From contig CALJKJ010000013.1 in the NCBI GenBank assembly GCA_937973685.1, forward strand, positions 1 through 41,183: a DNA stretch of 41,183 bases, written 5' to 3'. This DNA comes from an uncultured Flavobacteriales bacterium (GTDB taxonomy: Bacteria; Bacteroidota; Bacteroidia; Flavobacteriales_D; Crocinitomicaceae). Position numbers and translations under genes: made by a program. How positions within the stretch are numbered: position 1 is the stretch's first letter; each line of letters begins with the position of its first letter. A model generated the notes under the pieces. It worked only from the letters and a program-made list of their open reading frames with translations, was not told the origin of the DNA and searched no databases. Shown here one piece after another: positions 17,853-26,116 of this stretch.

Positions 17853-19808
17853 ATGAAAAAAATCGCCCTATTTGGTAATCCAAACACTGGTAAAAGCTCC
17901 ATCTTTAATCGCTTAACGGGATTAAAACAACACGTTGGTAATTTTCCTGGTGTTACTGTAGACAAACAAACGGGGACTTTTTCGTACAACAACGAAAAAT
18001 TTGAATTAATCGATTTTCCGGGGACATATTCCGTTTATCCCCGTTCATCTGACGAAAAAATCGTTTTTGATGTAATCAGCAATCCACAACACACTGATTA
18101 TCCAGATGCGGTTATCGTTGTAGTAGATGCGTCAAATTTAGAACGCAACTTATTATTGTTTTCTCAATTATACGATTTGGGCTTGCCAACAATACTGTTG
18201 CTTAACATGACAGATGTTGCTGCGCGCAAAGAAATTGCTATTTCAATTGAGGAACTACAAAACGCTTTTCCAGCTACAACTATCATCCGTTCCAACGCAC
18301 GAATTGGAACAGGAATTGAGGAAATAAAGCGCGTTATTAGTGAAAACAAATTAAAAACTGCGGAAAAACCATTTGGTAAACAACAAGCACTCCTTTCAAT
18401 TTCAGACACAGAAGGACAAGCTGTTGACACGGATGAACGTTTTCACAACATCCAACAGTTGGTGAATAATGCGGTAACGCGCAATCAGAAACTTCCTTCA
18501 CGTTCAAAGAAAATAGATCTTTGGTTAACACATCCTGTTGTTGGGTACTTGTTCTTCTTTTTGTTATTACTCGTAATTTTTCAAAGCGTTTTTACCCTAG
18601 CTAGCTACCCAATGGACTTAATTGATGGAGCATTTGGTTCGCTTTCAAGTTTTGTTGCACAACAACTCCCTCCTGGTTTGTTTACTGATTTATTAGCGAA
18701 TGGAATTATTCCTGGTATTGGAGGTGTCTTGGTTTTTGTTCCTCAAATAGCCTTATTATTTTTCTTACTCAGCATTTTGGAAGAAACCGGTTATATGGCG
18801 CGCGTTGTGTTTATGATGGACCGACTAATGCGTCCGTTTGGATTAAACGGAAAAAGTGTTGTGCCATTGATTTCAAGTGCCGCTTGCGCTATTCCAGGCA
18901 TCATGTCGGCACGCACAATTAATTCTTGGCAAGAACGATTAACAACGATATTTGTAGCACCATTAATCAGTTGTTCTGCAAGAATACCAGTTTACACCTT
19001 ACTCATTCACCTTGTTATTCCAAATAAATTAGTGGGCGGGTTTATTAGTTTACAGGGATTGGTCTTGTTTTGTTTGTACTTCTTAGGGTTAATAGCAGCT
19101 TTAATTACCGCATGGGTATTTCAATTTTTCTTGAAAAACAAACAATTGAGTATCTTCTTGTTAGAATTACCACCATACAAATCACCCAGATGGGCAAATG
19201 TTGGAATTGAAGTTTTCTCAAAAGCTAAAGTTTTTGTGACTGATGCAGGTAAAATCATCGTTGCAATTTCTATTTTATTATGGGCGTTGGCATCATTTGG
19301 ACCAAGTAATAAAATTGAAAACGCCGAAAAATTAATTCCAAAACCAAGCGTTCAAACGGAAACAACGCAAATCGCTTATGAAAAGCAAATTGCAGCAGTT
19401 CAATTAGAAAACTCGTATATCGGTATTATTGGAAAAAGCATTGAACCAATCATTGCTCCTATTGGATATGATTGGAAAATGGGTATTTGTTTGATCACTT
19501 CATTTGCTGCGCGTGAAGTGTTTGTTGGTTCATTAGCAACAATTTACGCCATTGATCAAACAGAAGAAGACACAACCCCATTGATTGAGCGTTTACGCGA
19601 AGAAACAAAAGCTGATGGAAGCAAAACGTATAATTTAGCAAGCGGACTTTCTTTGTTGGTGTTCTACGTGTTTGCTATGCAATGTATGGCAACTTTAGCG
19701 GTTGTTAAACGTGAAACAAAATCGTGGAAATGGCCAATTATTCAACTGGTTTACATGGGTGCATTAGCATATGTTGCTGCATACATCATTTATAATTTGT
19801 TTCAATAA
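17853..19808 (+). CDS. feoB: Ferrous iron transport protein B
   Basis: This 651-residue inner-membrane protein imports Fe(II). The N-terminal GTPase domain has G1 GNPNTGKSS (residues 8-16), G3 DFPGTYS and G4 NMTD, followed by a helical linker. From about residue 225 there are many hydrophobic helices with conserved pore segments, including GYMARVVFMMDRLMRPFGLNGKSVVP with its core Gate motif, and SSAACAIPGIMSARTI. The membrane half also holds CSARIPVY. It is somewhat shorter than E. coli FeoB (773) and typical of Bacteroidota. It is translationally coupled to the next small gene by a one-base TAATG overlap. Confidence 0.97.
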   Translation: MKKIALFGNPNTGKSSIFNRLTGLKQHVGNFPGVTVDKQTGTFSYNNEKFELIDFPGTYSVYPRSSDEKIVFDVISNPQHTDYPDAVIVVVDASNLERNLLLFSQLYDLGLPTILLLNMTDVAARKEIAISIEELQNAFPATTIIRSNARIGTGIEEIKRVISENKLKTAEKPFGKQQALLSISDTEGQAVDTDERFHNIQQLVNNAVTRNQKLPSRSKKIDLWLTHPVVGYLFFFLLLLVIFQSVFTLASYPMDLIDGAFGSLSSFVAQQLPPGLFTDLLANGIIPGIGGVLVFVPQIALLFFLLSILEETGYMARVVFMMDRLMRPFGLNGKSVVPLISSAACAIPGIMSARTINSWQERLTTIFVAPLISCSARIPVYTLLIHLVIPNKLVGGFISLQGLVLFCLYFLGLIAALITAWVFQFFLKNKQLSIFLLELPPYKSPRWANVGIEVFSKAKVFVTDAGKIIVAISILLWALASFGPSNKIENAEKLIPKPSVQTETTQIAYEKQIAAVQLENSYIGIIGKSIEPIIAPIGYDWKMGICLITSFAAREVFVGSLATIYAIDQTEEDTTPLIERLREETKADGSKTYNLASGLSLLVFYVFAMQCMATLAVVKRETKSWKWPIIQLVYMGALAYVAAYIIYNLFQ

Positions 19809-19936
19809 TGCAAGCTATTCTCGTCGTAATAACCGTTTCACTAGCAATTTCGTATTTGATTTATCGCATACGTGGACAATTTTCACGGAAAGTAAAAAAA
19901 GGCTGTGAAAAGTGTGGATTAAAGACCAGCGTTTAA
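19808..19936 (+). CDS. FeoB-associated Cys-containing membrane peptide
   Basis: This 42-residue open reading frame starts within the feoB stop codon (TAATG) and ends by sharing four bases with the convergent S4 gene. The sequence begins MQAILVVITVSLAISYLIYRI, a single membrane helix. A basic cytoplasmic stretch then leads to GCEKCGLKT, a CxxC motif. This matches the FeoB_associated family of small membrane peptides usually encoded just after feoB; the Cys pair may bind iron or help hand iron to cytoplasmic acceptors. The family role is not established biochemically. Placement, coupling and composition make a real gene likely despite its size. Confidence 0.85.
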   Translation: MQAILVVITVSLAISYLIYRIRGQFSRKVKKGCEKCGLKTSV

Positions 19937-20322
19937 TCGTCTTCGGCTTCTAACCATTCGAAAAATTCTTCAAAATTATCCCTGTCTTTTCGTGAAGGAC
20001 GGCCTGTTCCATATTCTCTATAAACACTTTGCGCGGCTTGATATGTTTTGAATTTTTCTATTTCTAATGGATCAGTAACGTCAATTAAATAGTCACCAAC
20101 TAACTTTGCCCCAACTCGCCTATCTAGTAAATCTTTTACTTTGTACGAAAATTCTGCATTGTTTTTTATGATCGAGACGGTATCACCTATCTTGACCTCT
20201 TTGGAAGGTTTAACAGATTGACGATTCAATTTTATTTTACCCTTGGAAAGCATTTCAGTTGCCGTTGTTCGCGTTTTCGACAAGCGAACAAACCACACAT
20301 ATTTATCAATACGCAAGCTCAT
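19933..20322 (-). CDS. S4-domain RNA-binding protein, Hsp15-like
   Basis: This 129-residue basic protein has an N-terminal S4 RNA-binding domain (RIDKYVWFVRLSKTRTTATEMLSKGKIKLN, about residues 4-50), as in HslR/Hsp15, which binds stalled 50S subunits carrying nascent-chain tRNA. The KPSKEVKIGDTVSI stretch completes the fold. The C-terminal part is charged and ends in an acidic tail (NFEEFFEWLEAEDD). It overlaps the end of the YjbR-like gene by 17 bases, implying translational coupling. The exact ribosomal substrate is not known for the Bacteroidota members; hslR is the nearest named relative. Confidence 0.88.
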   Translation of the reverse strand: MSLRIDKYVWFVRLSKTRTTATEMLSKGKIKLNRQSVKPSKEVKIGDTVSIIKNNAEFSYKVKDLLDRRVGAKLVGDYLIDVTDPLEIEKFKTYQAAQSVYREYGTGRPSRKDRDNFEEFFEWLEAEDD

Positions 20323-20656
20323 CTCTTAATTTTTTTGTTAAACTAGCAACCACTAATGCATAAGAGTGGGTAATTAATTCTTGGAGAAGAAAATCATCAA
20401 CGGAACCATCTAATTTCACAGAATTCCAATGTTTTTTGCTCATGTGCCAGCCTGGTTGAATTCCGTCATTTGATTCACGCAATTCAATCGCTTTTTCGGG
20501 ATCACATTTTAAATTGATATAATCTGGTTGTTGGATATCTACCAATGCAAACATTTTTCCTTGTACCTTGAATACAAGGGTGTTTTTATCAAAGGGAAAA
20601 TGATCTGTCGTTCCTTTGTGTTGGAAACAAAAAGCGATTAACTCATCTATATGCAT
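20306..20656 (-). CDS. MmcQ/YjbR family protein
   Basis: This 116-residue protein of the MmcQ/YjbR family has a CyaY-like fold and is often called DNA-binding, without firm function. Typical features are HIDELIAFCFQHKGTTDHFPF at the start, the strand KMFALVDI, then INLKCDPEKAIELRE and the family signature GWHMSKKHWNSV. I chose the start at 20656 because family members begin directly at the MHIDEL-type helix. A longer GTG-started version to 20722 would add a hydrophobic 22-residue leader ending in a lipobox-like LFSC, unexpected for a cytoplasmic protein. It overlaps the S4 gene and is divergent from ispG. Confidence 0.85.
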   Translation of the reverse strand: MHIDELIAFCFQHKGTTDHFPFDKNTLVFKVQGKMFALVDIQQPDYINLKCDPEKAIELRESNDGIQPGWHMSKKHWNSVKLDGSVDDFLLQELITHSYALVVASLTKKLRDELAY

Positions 20657-20739
20657 GCACGAAAATAGGAAAGAAAAAGCAAAAAGGATAACTGCTGATA
20701 CTAATTTTAGATTTAACGTCACATTAAACTTTCATTCCT

Positions 20740-20747
20740 TACTTTTG
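20740..20747 (+). promoter_or_regulatory. Candidate -7 box for ispG
   Basis: TACTTTTG is a full match to TAnnTTTG, 19 bases before the ispG ATG. No convincing -33 TTTG was found upstream. Confidence 0.5.
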
Positions 20748-20766
20748 TTTAATAGAAAAAAGTATT

Positions 20767-22683
20767 ATGTCTGAATTGAATTCCTTGTTTTGTCACGATT
20801 TATTTAACCGCAAGCGTTTTAAAACAATTGAGGTGCCGATTGGAATCACTGCTATTGGCGGAGAAAACCCCATTCGTGTACAATCAATGACAACGACAGA
20901 TACATTAGATACAGATAAATCTGTTGAACAATCCATCCGTATGATTGATGCTGGATGTGAATTAGTTCGATTGACTGCACCTTCAAAAAAGGAAGCAGAA
21001 AACTTGGGCGTCATTAAACAAGAACTTGTTAAAAGAGGCTACAACACACCACTTGTAGCAGACATTCACTTCACTCCGAATGCTGCTGAAATTGCTGCAA
21101 AATTGATTGAAAAAGTGCGCGTCAATCCTGGAAATTACGCAGACAAAAAGAAATTTGAAGATATCAATTACACCGATGAAGCATACCAAGCTGAATTGAA
21201 TCGTATTGAAGAAAAATTTACCCCACTGGTTCAATTATGCAAAGAAAATGGAACGGCTATGCGTATTGGTACCAATCACGGATCGCTTTCTGACAGGATA
21301 TTGAGCAGGTATGGTGATACTCCAGAAGGAATGGTAGAGAGTGCACTGGAATTCATCGCAATTTGCCGAAAAAATGATTACCACAAACTCGTCATTTCGA
21401 TGAAAGCGAGTAATACCTTGGTAATGGTTCAAGCGTATCGCTTATTAGTTGCGCGCATGATTCAATTGGGAATGAATTATCCCATTCACCTTGGCGTAAC
21501 AGAGGCTGGCGATGGCGAAGATGGACGTATAAAATCAGCGGTAGGAATTGGAGCGCTTTTAGAAGATGGAATTGGCGATACAGTTCGCGTTTCATTAACA
21601 GAAGACCCTGAATTTGAAATGCCAGTTGCTAAAAAACTTATCGCTAAATATTCGGAAATAAAACCAGAAAAAATCACCTATTCGGCTGCACAACCAATCA
21701 ACTATTTTGCTTATAATAAACGTGTTACAAACAAAACACATCAGATTGGAGGAGATAGAAATCCTGTTGTAATTGGTGACTTATCAACAAAAGAAAACTT
21801 AGTTGAAACTAATTTATTCGCATTTGGATATAGTTATTCAAAAGCTTTGGACAAATGGAATATTTTAGAACAAGCAGCGGACTATATTTTTATTGGCGAC
21901 AATAAAATTGCTTTTGAATTACCCGGCACTGTTCAATTGATTCAAAACTATTCCACTTGGAAAAAAGAGCGATCAGAAAAATATATTCCATATTGCTCGC
22001 TAGAAGAATTTAACACCGACACCATTCCTTTTGCCTTTGTGTTACTGAACTTAGACAATCTTCGTACTATTGAAAATTTACCTACTAAAAACTGCGTGTT
22101 TGTATTAGAAACTGCAGCGCAACACAAAACACAACTTTTAAGAAAGTTTCAATACGAATTGTTAGCGGCTCAAAACAATACACCTGTCATATTGCGTTTT
22201 CAGTATGCTAGTTCTGATGAAGAAACTGTTCAACTTCACGCAGGAGCAGATGCGGGAATTCACTTTATTGATGGTTTTGGCGACGGCTTATGGCTTTCTG
22301 CACCCATACCAAATAAATCTATCAATTCGCTTTCATTTGGCATCTTACAGGCCACTAGAACGCGCATTTCAAAAACAGAATATATCTCTTGTCCATCTTG
22401 TGGAAGAACTTTATTCGATTTACAGGAAACGACGGCTAAAATCAGAGAAAAAACAGCTCATTTGAAAGGTTTGAAGATTGGCATCATGGGATGTATTGTA
22501 AATGGACCAGGAGAAATGGCAGATGCAGATTATGGTTATGTAGGTTCAGGTATTGACAAAATTATTTTATACAAAGAAAAAACAGTCGTACGGAAAAACG
22601 TTCCAGCTGAAAACGCAGTCGATGCACTTATAGAAATAATCAAAGAAAACGGAGATTGGATAGAACCAAGCTATAACGCTTAG
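20767..22683 (+). CDS. ispG: 4-hydroxy-3-methylbut-2-enyl diphosphate synthase, long form
   Basis: This iron-sulfur enzyme of the MEP isoprenoid pathway converts ME-cPP to HMBPP. At 638 residues it is the long IspG form of Bacteroidota, Chlamydiae and plants, with an insert domain between the TIM barrel (about 1-300) and the C-terminal [4Fe-4S] domain. The barrel shows RVQSMTTTDT, LVRLTAPS, ADIHFTPNAA and HLGVTEAGDGEDG. The iron-sulfur domain has CPSCGRTLFD and IGIMGCIVNGPGE, containing the cluster ligands. Other MEP pathway genes are absent here. It runs convergently toward the methyltransferase gene across a 210-bp gap. Confidence 0.97.
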   Translation: MSELNSLFCHDLFNRKRFKTIEVPIGITAIGGENPIRVQSMTTTDTLDTDKSVEQSIRMIDAGCELVRLTAPSKKEAENLGVIKQELVKRGYNTPLVADIHFTPNAAEIAAKLIEKVRVNPGNYADKKKFEDINYTDEAYQAELNRIEEKFTPLVQLCKENGTAMRIGTNHGSLSDRILSRYGDTPEGMVESALEFIAICRKNDYHKLVISMKASNTLVMVQAYRLLVARMIQLGMNYPIHLGVTEAGDGEDGRIKSAVGIGALLEDGIGDTVRVSLTEDPEFEMPVAKKLIAKYSEIKPEKITYSAAQPINYFAYNKRVTNKTHQIGGDRNPVVIGDLSTKENLVETNLFAFGYSYSKALDKWNILEQAADYIFIGDNKIAFELPGTVQLIQNYSTWKKERSEKYIPYCSLEEFNTDTIPFAFVLLNLDNLRTIENLPTKNCVFVLETAAQHKTQLLRKFQYELLAAQNNTPVILRFQYASSDEETVQLHAGADAGIHFIDGFGDGLWLSAPIPNKSINSLSFGILQATRTRISKTEYISCPSCGRTLFDLQETTAKIREKTAHLKGLKIGIMGCIVNGPGEMADADYGYVGSGIDKIILYKEKTVVRKNVPAENAVDALIEIIKENGDWIEPSYNA

Positions 22684-22792
22684 GCTTTTCAAAATATCAG
22701 CAGCAAAAAGCCATAAATGTTAAAAATTTCACGCCGTTTAATGGGTGATCGCTAATTAGTTGTTGTAATTCCATGCCAGGAGCACAAAAACG

Positions 22793-22812
22793 CGCTTAAA
22801 AACGCTTAAAAC
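22793..22812. repeat. Short tandem repeat in the ispG/methyltransferase gap
   Basis: Two adjacent 10-mers, CGCTTAAAAA and CGCTTAAAAC, lie within the 211-bp convergent gap. The same gap also holds a 7-bp inverted repeat, GGCTTTT (22683-22689) and AAAAGCC (22706-22712), which has no T-tract and overlaps the ispG stop. No confident terminator was found. Confidence 0.4.
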
Positions 22813-22894
22813 GGCAAATTCACACAAAACCAACCTCTGTTTGGCAAAAAAATGAGGGTTTTCGTTACTGACGCTAATTGAAGAAACTAAAAAC

Positions 22895-23770
22895 TTATTT
22901 TTTCCGGAAAATATAAATTTGTGAACTCCACTGAGATGTTTTTGCTTTTCTATTTGAAACAAATCCTGTTTTTATAGCATTAAAAATATTTCCGCCTTTG
23001 TATTTTTCACTCAACATAGAAACGTAATAACTATCAAATTTCATCGGCAACGTTTGTTCGTGTGAAAAACCAAACCGTTCAACTAAATTAATAATTGATT
23101 TTGGAGAGAAATGACACAGGTGTCTAGGCACATCATAAGCTGCCCAGAAATCTTTATAATAGTGTGCGTCGTAAGAAGTGTAATTAGGAACAGCGACAAC
23201 AAACACACCATCTTGCTTTACAATGGAAGAAATAGTTGCTACATCATCGGTTAAATTATACACATGTTCCAACACGTGCCACATTGTAATTAGATCTTTG
23301 GATGCAGGTAACTGATGTGCTAATTCAGAAAGGGGCAAGAGGTTAACATCATTTAGCTTTGCCGCTGTTTCACGCGCATCATCATCGGGCTCTAAACCTG
23401 TAACCTGAAATCCTGCTTGTTGCGCCTTACCCAGAAAATGTCCTGTCCCTGCACCTATATCCAATAAATCGCGGCCGTTAGTTAGCGACTTTATTAATTT
23501 GATTTTTTTGTTGAGTGTATATGACCGCACCAAATTATAAACACTGTTGACAAAACCTTTTTTTGTGGAACTATGTGATACATAATCGGTGGATTTGTAA
23601 TAATTACCAATCACATCAATTGTAGGTCTCGGATGCGTAAAGAGCAATTCACACTTGTCACACAATACCAGATCAAACTTTTCCTTCGATAAGAAATGAT
23701 CTTTGACAGTTAAATAAACAGCATTCTTCTCCGAAGCACATGCTGGACAAATGATAGTAGAATGTTCCAC
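22895..23770 (-). CDS. Class I SAM-dependent methyltransferase with N-terminal zinc-ribbon-like motif
   Basis: This 291-residue protein starts with a pair of CxxC motifs (CPAC at about 9-12 and CDKC at about 38-41) that look like a zinc site. Residues of about 90-210 form a Rossmann-type methyltransferase domain: LLDIGAGTGHFLGKA (motif I), VTGLEPDDDA (acidic end of strand 2), and MWHVLEHV. It resembles the Methyltransf_23-type enzymes common in Bacteroidota; the substrate is not evident. The start is GTG inside a parS-like site. It is the last gene of the DUF4175 block and is in frame with mnmG, nine bases after the mnmG stop, with no nearer ATG. There is no recognisable Shine-Dalgarno sequence. 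Confidence 0.87.
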   Translation of the reverse strand: MEHSTIICPACASEKNAVYLTVKDHFLSKEKFDLVLCDKCELLFTHPRPTIDVIGNYYKSTDYVSHSSTKKGFVNSVYNLVRSYTLNKKIKLIKSLTNGRDLLDIGAGTGHFLGKAQQAGFQVTGLEPDDDARETAAKLNDVNLLPLSELAHQLPASKDLITMWHVLEHVYNLTDDVATISSIVKQDGVFVVAVPNYTSYDAHYYKDFWAAYDVPRHLCHFSPKSIINLVERFGFSHEQTLPMKFDSYYVSMLSEKYKGGNIFNAIKTGFVSNRKAKTSQWSSQIYIFRKK

Positions 23771-23778
23771 GTGAAACT
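23763..23778. promoter_or_regulatory. parS-like site 1 (mnmG/methyltransferase junction)
   Basis: TGTTCCACGTGAAACT matches the parS consensus TGTTNCACGTGAAACA at all positions but the last. On the minus strand, the GTG start codon of the methyltransferase (23770-23768) is within this site. ParB is not encoded here. Confidence 0.7.
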
Positions 23779-23779
23779 T

Positions 23780-25642
23780 TTAACGATTAATATTGATTAA
23801 AATAACAGATATATCGCTAGGAGAAACTCCGCTAATGCGCGATGCCTGACCCAACGTAGCCGGTTTAATGGCTGTTAACTTTTGGCGCGATTCAATACTC
23901 AAGGATTTCATAGCATGATAATCAATGTTATCAGGCAACACTAAACCATCTAGTTTCTCAAACTTGAGCGCTAATTCTTGTTCACGTTGAATATAGCCTT
24001 CATACTTTATAAGTATTTCAGCTTGTTCAACTATATCCATATCTAATGAAATCGTTCTTTCAGCTAATTGTGTACTAGCATTTGCTAATTGACCAAGCGA
24101 AACATTTGGACGCGTTAACACAGAGCTCAATTTAACCTGTTGCTGTAATGGAGCGCTGTCGATTTCAGATAAAAACGGATTAGCTTCGTCAGGTGTAATA
24201 CCCGTTTTTCGTAAAAAACTAACAAAATCGTTTGTTTGATTAATCTTTGATTCAACCTTAGCTAGTGCCTCATCAGATTGAAGTCCAATTTGATGAGCTA
24301 AATGTGTCAAACGTACATCCGCATTATCGTGTCGTAACAAAATACGGTATTCTGCACGTGAAGTAAACATACGGTATGGTTCTTCGGTTCCTTTAGTGAT
24401 TAAATCATCAATTAGAACACCGATATATGCTTGAGATCGTGACAAAATAAACGGTTCTTTGTTAGAGATTTTAAGCGCAGCATTAATTCCAGCCATCAAA
24501 CCTTGACATGCAGCTTCTTCATAACCCGTTGTGCCATTAATTTGACCTGCGAAGTAAAGATTCTCGATAAGTTTCGTTTCTAATGTATGTTTTAATTGAG
24601 TAGGAGGGAAGTAATCGTATTCAATAGCATAGCCTGGACGAAACATTTTAGCCTTTTCGAAACCAACTATAGAATGCAGTGCTTTTAATTGAATATCTTC
24701 GGGTAAACTAGTTGAAAAACCGTTCACATAAACTTCAACTGTCTCCCAACCTTCAGGTTCAACAAAAATTTGATGTCTCTCTTTATCAGCAAAACGATTG
24801 ATTTTATCTTCGATACTAGGACAATACCTAGGGCCAGAACTTTTAATAGCACCATTAAACATCGGTGAACGATCAAAACCTTCTCTTAAAATATCATGTG
24901 TAGCTGAAGAAGTATAAGTAATGTGACAAGGTCTTTGAACAGCTAACGGTTTTGTGTCCGTGAAAGAAAACTTAGCAGGCTTTACATCTCCATCTTGTAA
25001 CTCCATTCGTTCATAATCCAACGAACGCCCATCAATACGAGGAGGGGTTCCTGTTTTCATGCGACCAGCTACAAACCCTAAATCTATCAATTCTTCAGTA
25101 ATACCGTGTGAAGCGCGCTCAGCAGCTCTACCACCACCAAAATTCTTTTCGCCTAGATGTATCAATCCATTCAAGAATGTACCATTTGTAAGCACAACAG
25201 ATTTACCATATATAGATATTCCCAAACTAGTTTTAACACCAACTATTTTGTTTTGCTCAACAATTACACCCGTACACATGTCTTGCCAGAAATCAACATT
25301 TGGATTTCTTTCAAGCAACAAACGCCATTCTTCAGCAAACTTCATGCGATCATTTTGTGTTCTTGGTGACCACATGGCAGGACCTTTGGAGAGATTCAAC
25401 ATGCGGAATTGAATAGCAGAGAGATCAGATACAATACCAGAACCACCGCCCAACGCATCAATTTCTCGCACAATTTGACCCTTTGCAACACCACCCATTG
25501 CTGGATTACAACTCATCTGGGCAATTGTATTCATGTTCATTGTAATGAGCAAAACAGAACAACCCATTTTAGCAGCGGCATTCGCAGCTTCACAGCCAGC
25601 ATGACCACCCCCAACAACAATAACATCGTAATTCTTCAACAT
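23780..25642 (-). CDS. mnmG: tRNA uridine-5-carboxymethylaminomethyl modification enzyme MnmG
   Basis: MnmG (GidA) acts with MnmE to install the carboxymethylaminomethyl group on U34 of certain tRNAs, using FAD, NADH and methylene-THF or glycine-derived carbon. The 620-residue length is typical. Motifs include the FAD-binding GGGHAGCEAANAAAKMG at the start, NPAMGGVAKGQIVREIDALGG, GTPPRIDGRSLDYE, the GQINGTTGYEEAACQGLMAG region and a C-terminal helical domain ending with SGVSPSDISVI. Genes on both sides are oriented alike with short spacing. Its upstream and downstream junctions each carry parS-like palindromes. gidA genes often lie near parAB and the origin in bacteria. Confidence 0.97.
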   Translation of the reverse strand: MLKNYDVIVVGGGHAGCEAANAAAKMGCSVLLITMNMNTIAQMSCNPAMGGVAKGQIVREIDALGGGSGIVSDLSAIQFRMLNLSKGPAMWSPRTQNDRMKFAEEWRLLLERNPNVDFWQDMCTGVIVEQNKIVGVKTSLGISIYGKSVVLTNGTFLNGLIHLGEKNFGGGRAAERASHGITEELIDLGFVAGRMKTGTPPRIDGRSLDYERMELQDGDVKPAKFSFTDTKPLAVQRPCHITYTSSATHDILREGFDRSPMFNGAIKSSGPRYCPSIEDKINRFADKERHQIFVEPEGWETVEVYVNGFSTSLPEDIQLKALHSIVGFEKAKMFRPGYAIEYDYFPPTQLKHTLETKLIENLYFAGQINGTTGYEEAACQGLMAGINAALKISNKEPFILSRSQAYIGVLIDDLITKGTEEPYRMFTSRAEYRILLRHDNADVRLTHLAHQIGLQSDEALAKVESKINQTNDFVSFLRKTGITPDEANPFLSEIDSAPLQQQVKLSSVLTRPNVSLGQLANASTQLAERTISLDMDIVEQAEILIKYEGYIQREQELALKFEKLDGLVLPDNIDYHAMKSLSIESRQKLTAIKPATLGQASRISGVSPSDISVILININR

Positions 25643-25651
25643 AAAAAACAG

Positions 25652-25667
25652 TGTTTCACGTGAAACA
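25652..25667. promoter_or_regulatory. parS site 2 (perfect palindrome) upstream of mnmG
   Basis: TGTTTCACGTGAAACA is a perfect 16-bp palindrome and a full match to the chromosomal parS consensus bound by ParB/Spo0J. It lies in the 60-bp gap between ybeY and mnmG, ten bases upstream of the mnmG start. Confidence 0.9.
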
Positions 25668-25688
25668 AAATTAAAGTAAAATGATCAA

Positions 25689-25704
25689 TGATTCACGTGA
25701 AACT
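25689..25704. promoter_or_regulatory. parS-like site 3 (overlapping the ybeY stop codon)
   Basis: TGATTCACGTGAAACT keeps the central TTCACGTGAAAC core but differs from the consensus at two outer positions. Its centre is 37 bp from the centre of site 2. It overlaps the ybeY TAG by two bases. Confidence 0.55.
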
Positions 25705-26116
25705 ATCGAATTGATAACATTAAATCTTCTTGGGCTCTCATTTCTAATTGGTCATGTTCTTGCTTGTCTTTAAAACCAAGCAAATGCAACAAACCATGAA
25801 CACAAACACGATGAACTTCGTCAATAAAATCAACTTTTAAATCTGAAGCATTGGAAGAAACAGTGTCTAAACTAATAAATAAATCACCAGAAATAACATC
25901 TCCATCACAATAATCAAAGGTTATGATATCTGTAAAATAATCGTGTTGCAAATGTGTTTTATTCATTTCTAACAGATAATTATCAGAACAAAAGACAATC
26001 GTTATATCGCCATATTGTTTGTTAAACTTAGCAATTACAACACTAAACCAATCAGATAAAAAGGATTCATTAATTTCAGAATGAACGGCAATATCTTCGT
26101 AACAAACATCAAGCAT
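25703..26116 (-). CDS. ybeY: Endoribonuclease YbeY, rRNA maturation factor
   Basis: YbeY is a zinc-dependent endoribonuclease acting in 16S rRNA 3'-end maturation and ribosome quality control. The metal-binding motif appears as HGLLHLLGFKDKQEHD near the C-terminus, matching H(G)xLHLxGxxH with a final histidine. An RHLxxxDYxTDIITFDY-type strand precedes it. I chose the start at 26116 (MLDVCYEDIAV, 137 residues) since homologues begin directly at this strand. A longer start at 26176 is possible but would overlap more of the upstream gene. The chosen start overlaps the ATPase stop by eight bases, implying coupling. The stop overlaps a parS-like site. Confidence 0.92.
   Translation of the reverse strand: MLDVCYEDIAVHSEINESFLSDWFSVVIAKFNKQYGDITIVFCSDNYLLEMNKTHLQHDYFTDIITFDYCDGDVISGDLFISLDTVSSNASDLKVDFIDEVHRVCVHGLLHLLGFKDKQEHDQLEMRAQEDLMLSIR

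Noticed and set aside
20657..20722. Longer GTG start for the YjbR-like gene, giving a hydrophobic leader that ends in a lipobox-like LFSC.
   Set aside because: YjbR proteins are cytoplasmic and start at the MHIDEL-type helix. The leader lies in an AT-rich stretch that easily reads as hydrophobic residues. Only an unexpected membrane location would change this.
22756..22962. 68-residue minus-strand reading frame across the end of the methyltransferase gene.
   Set aside because: It overlaps the methyltransferase in another frame, has no recognisable family features, and a composition expected of noncoding sequence.
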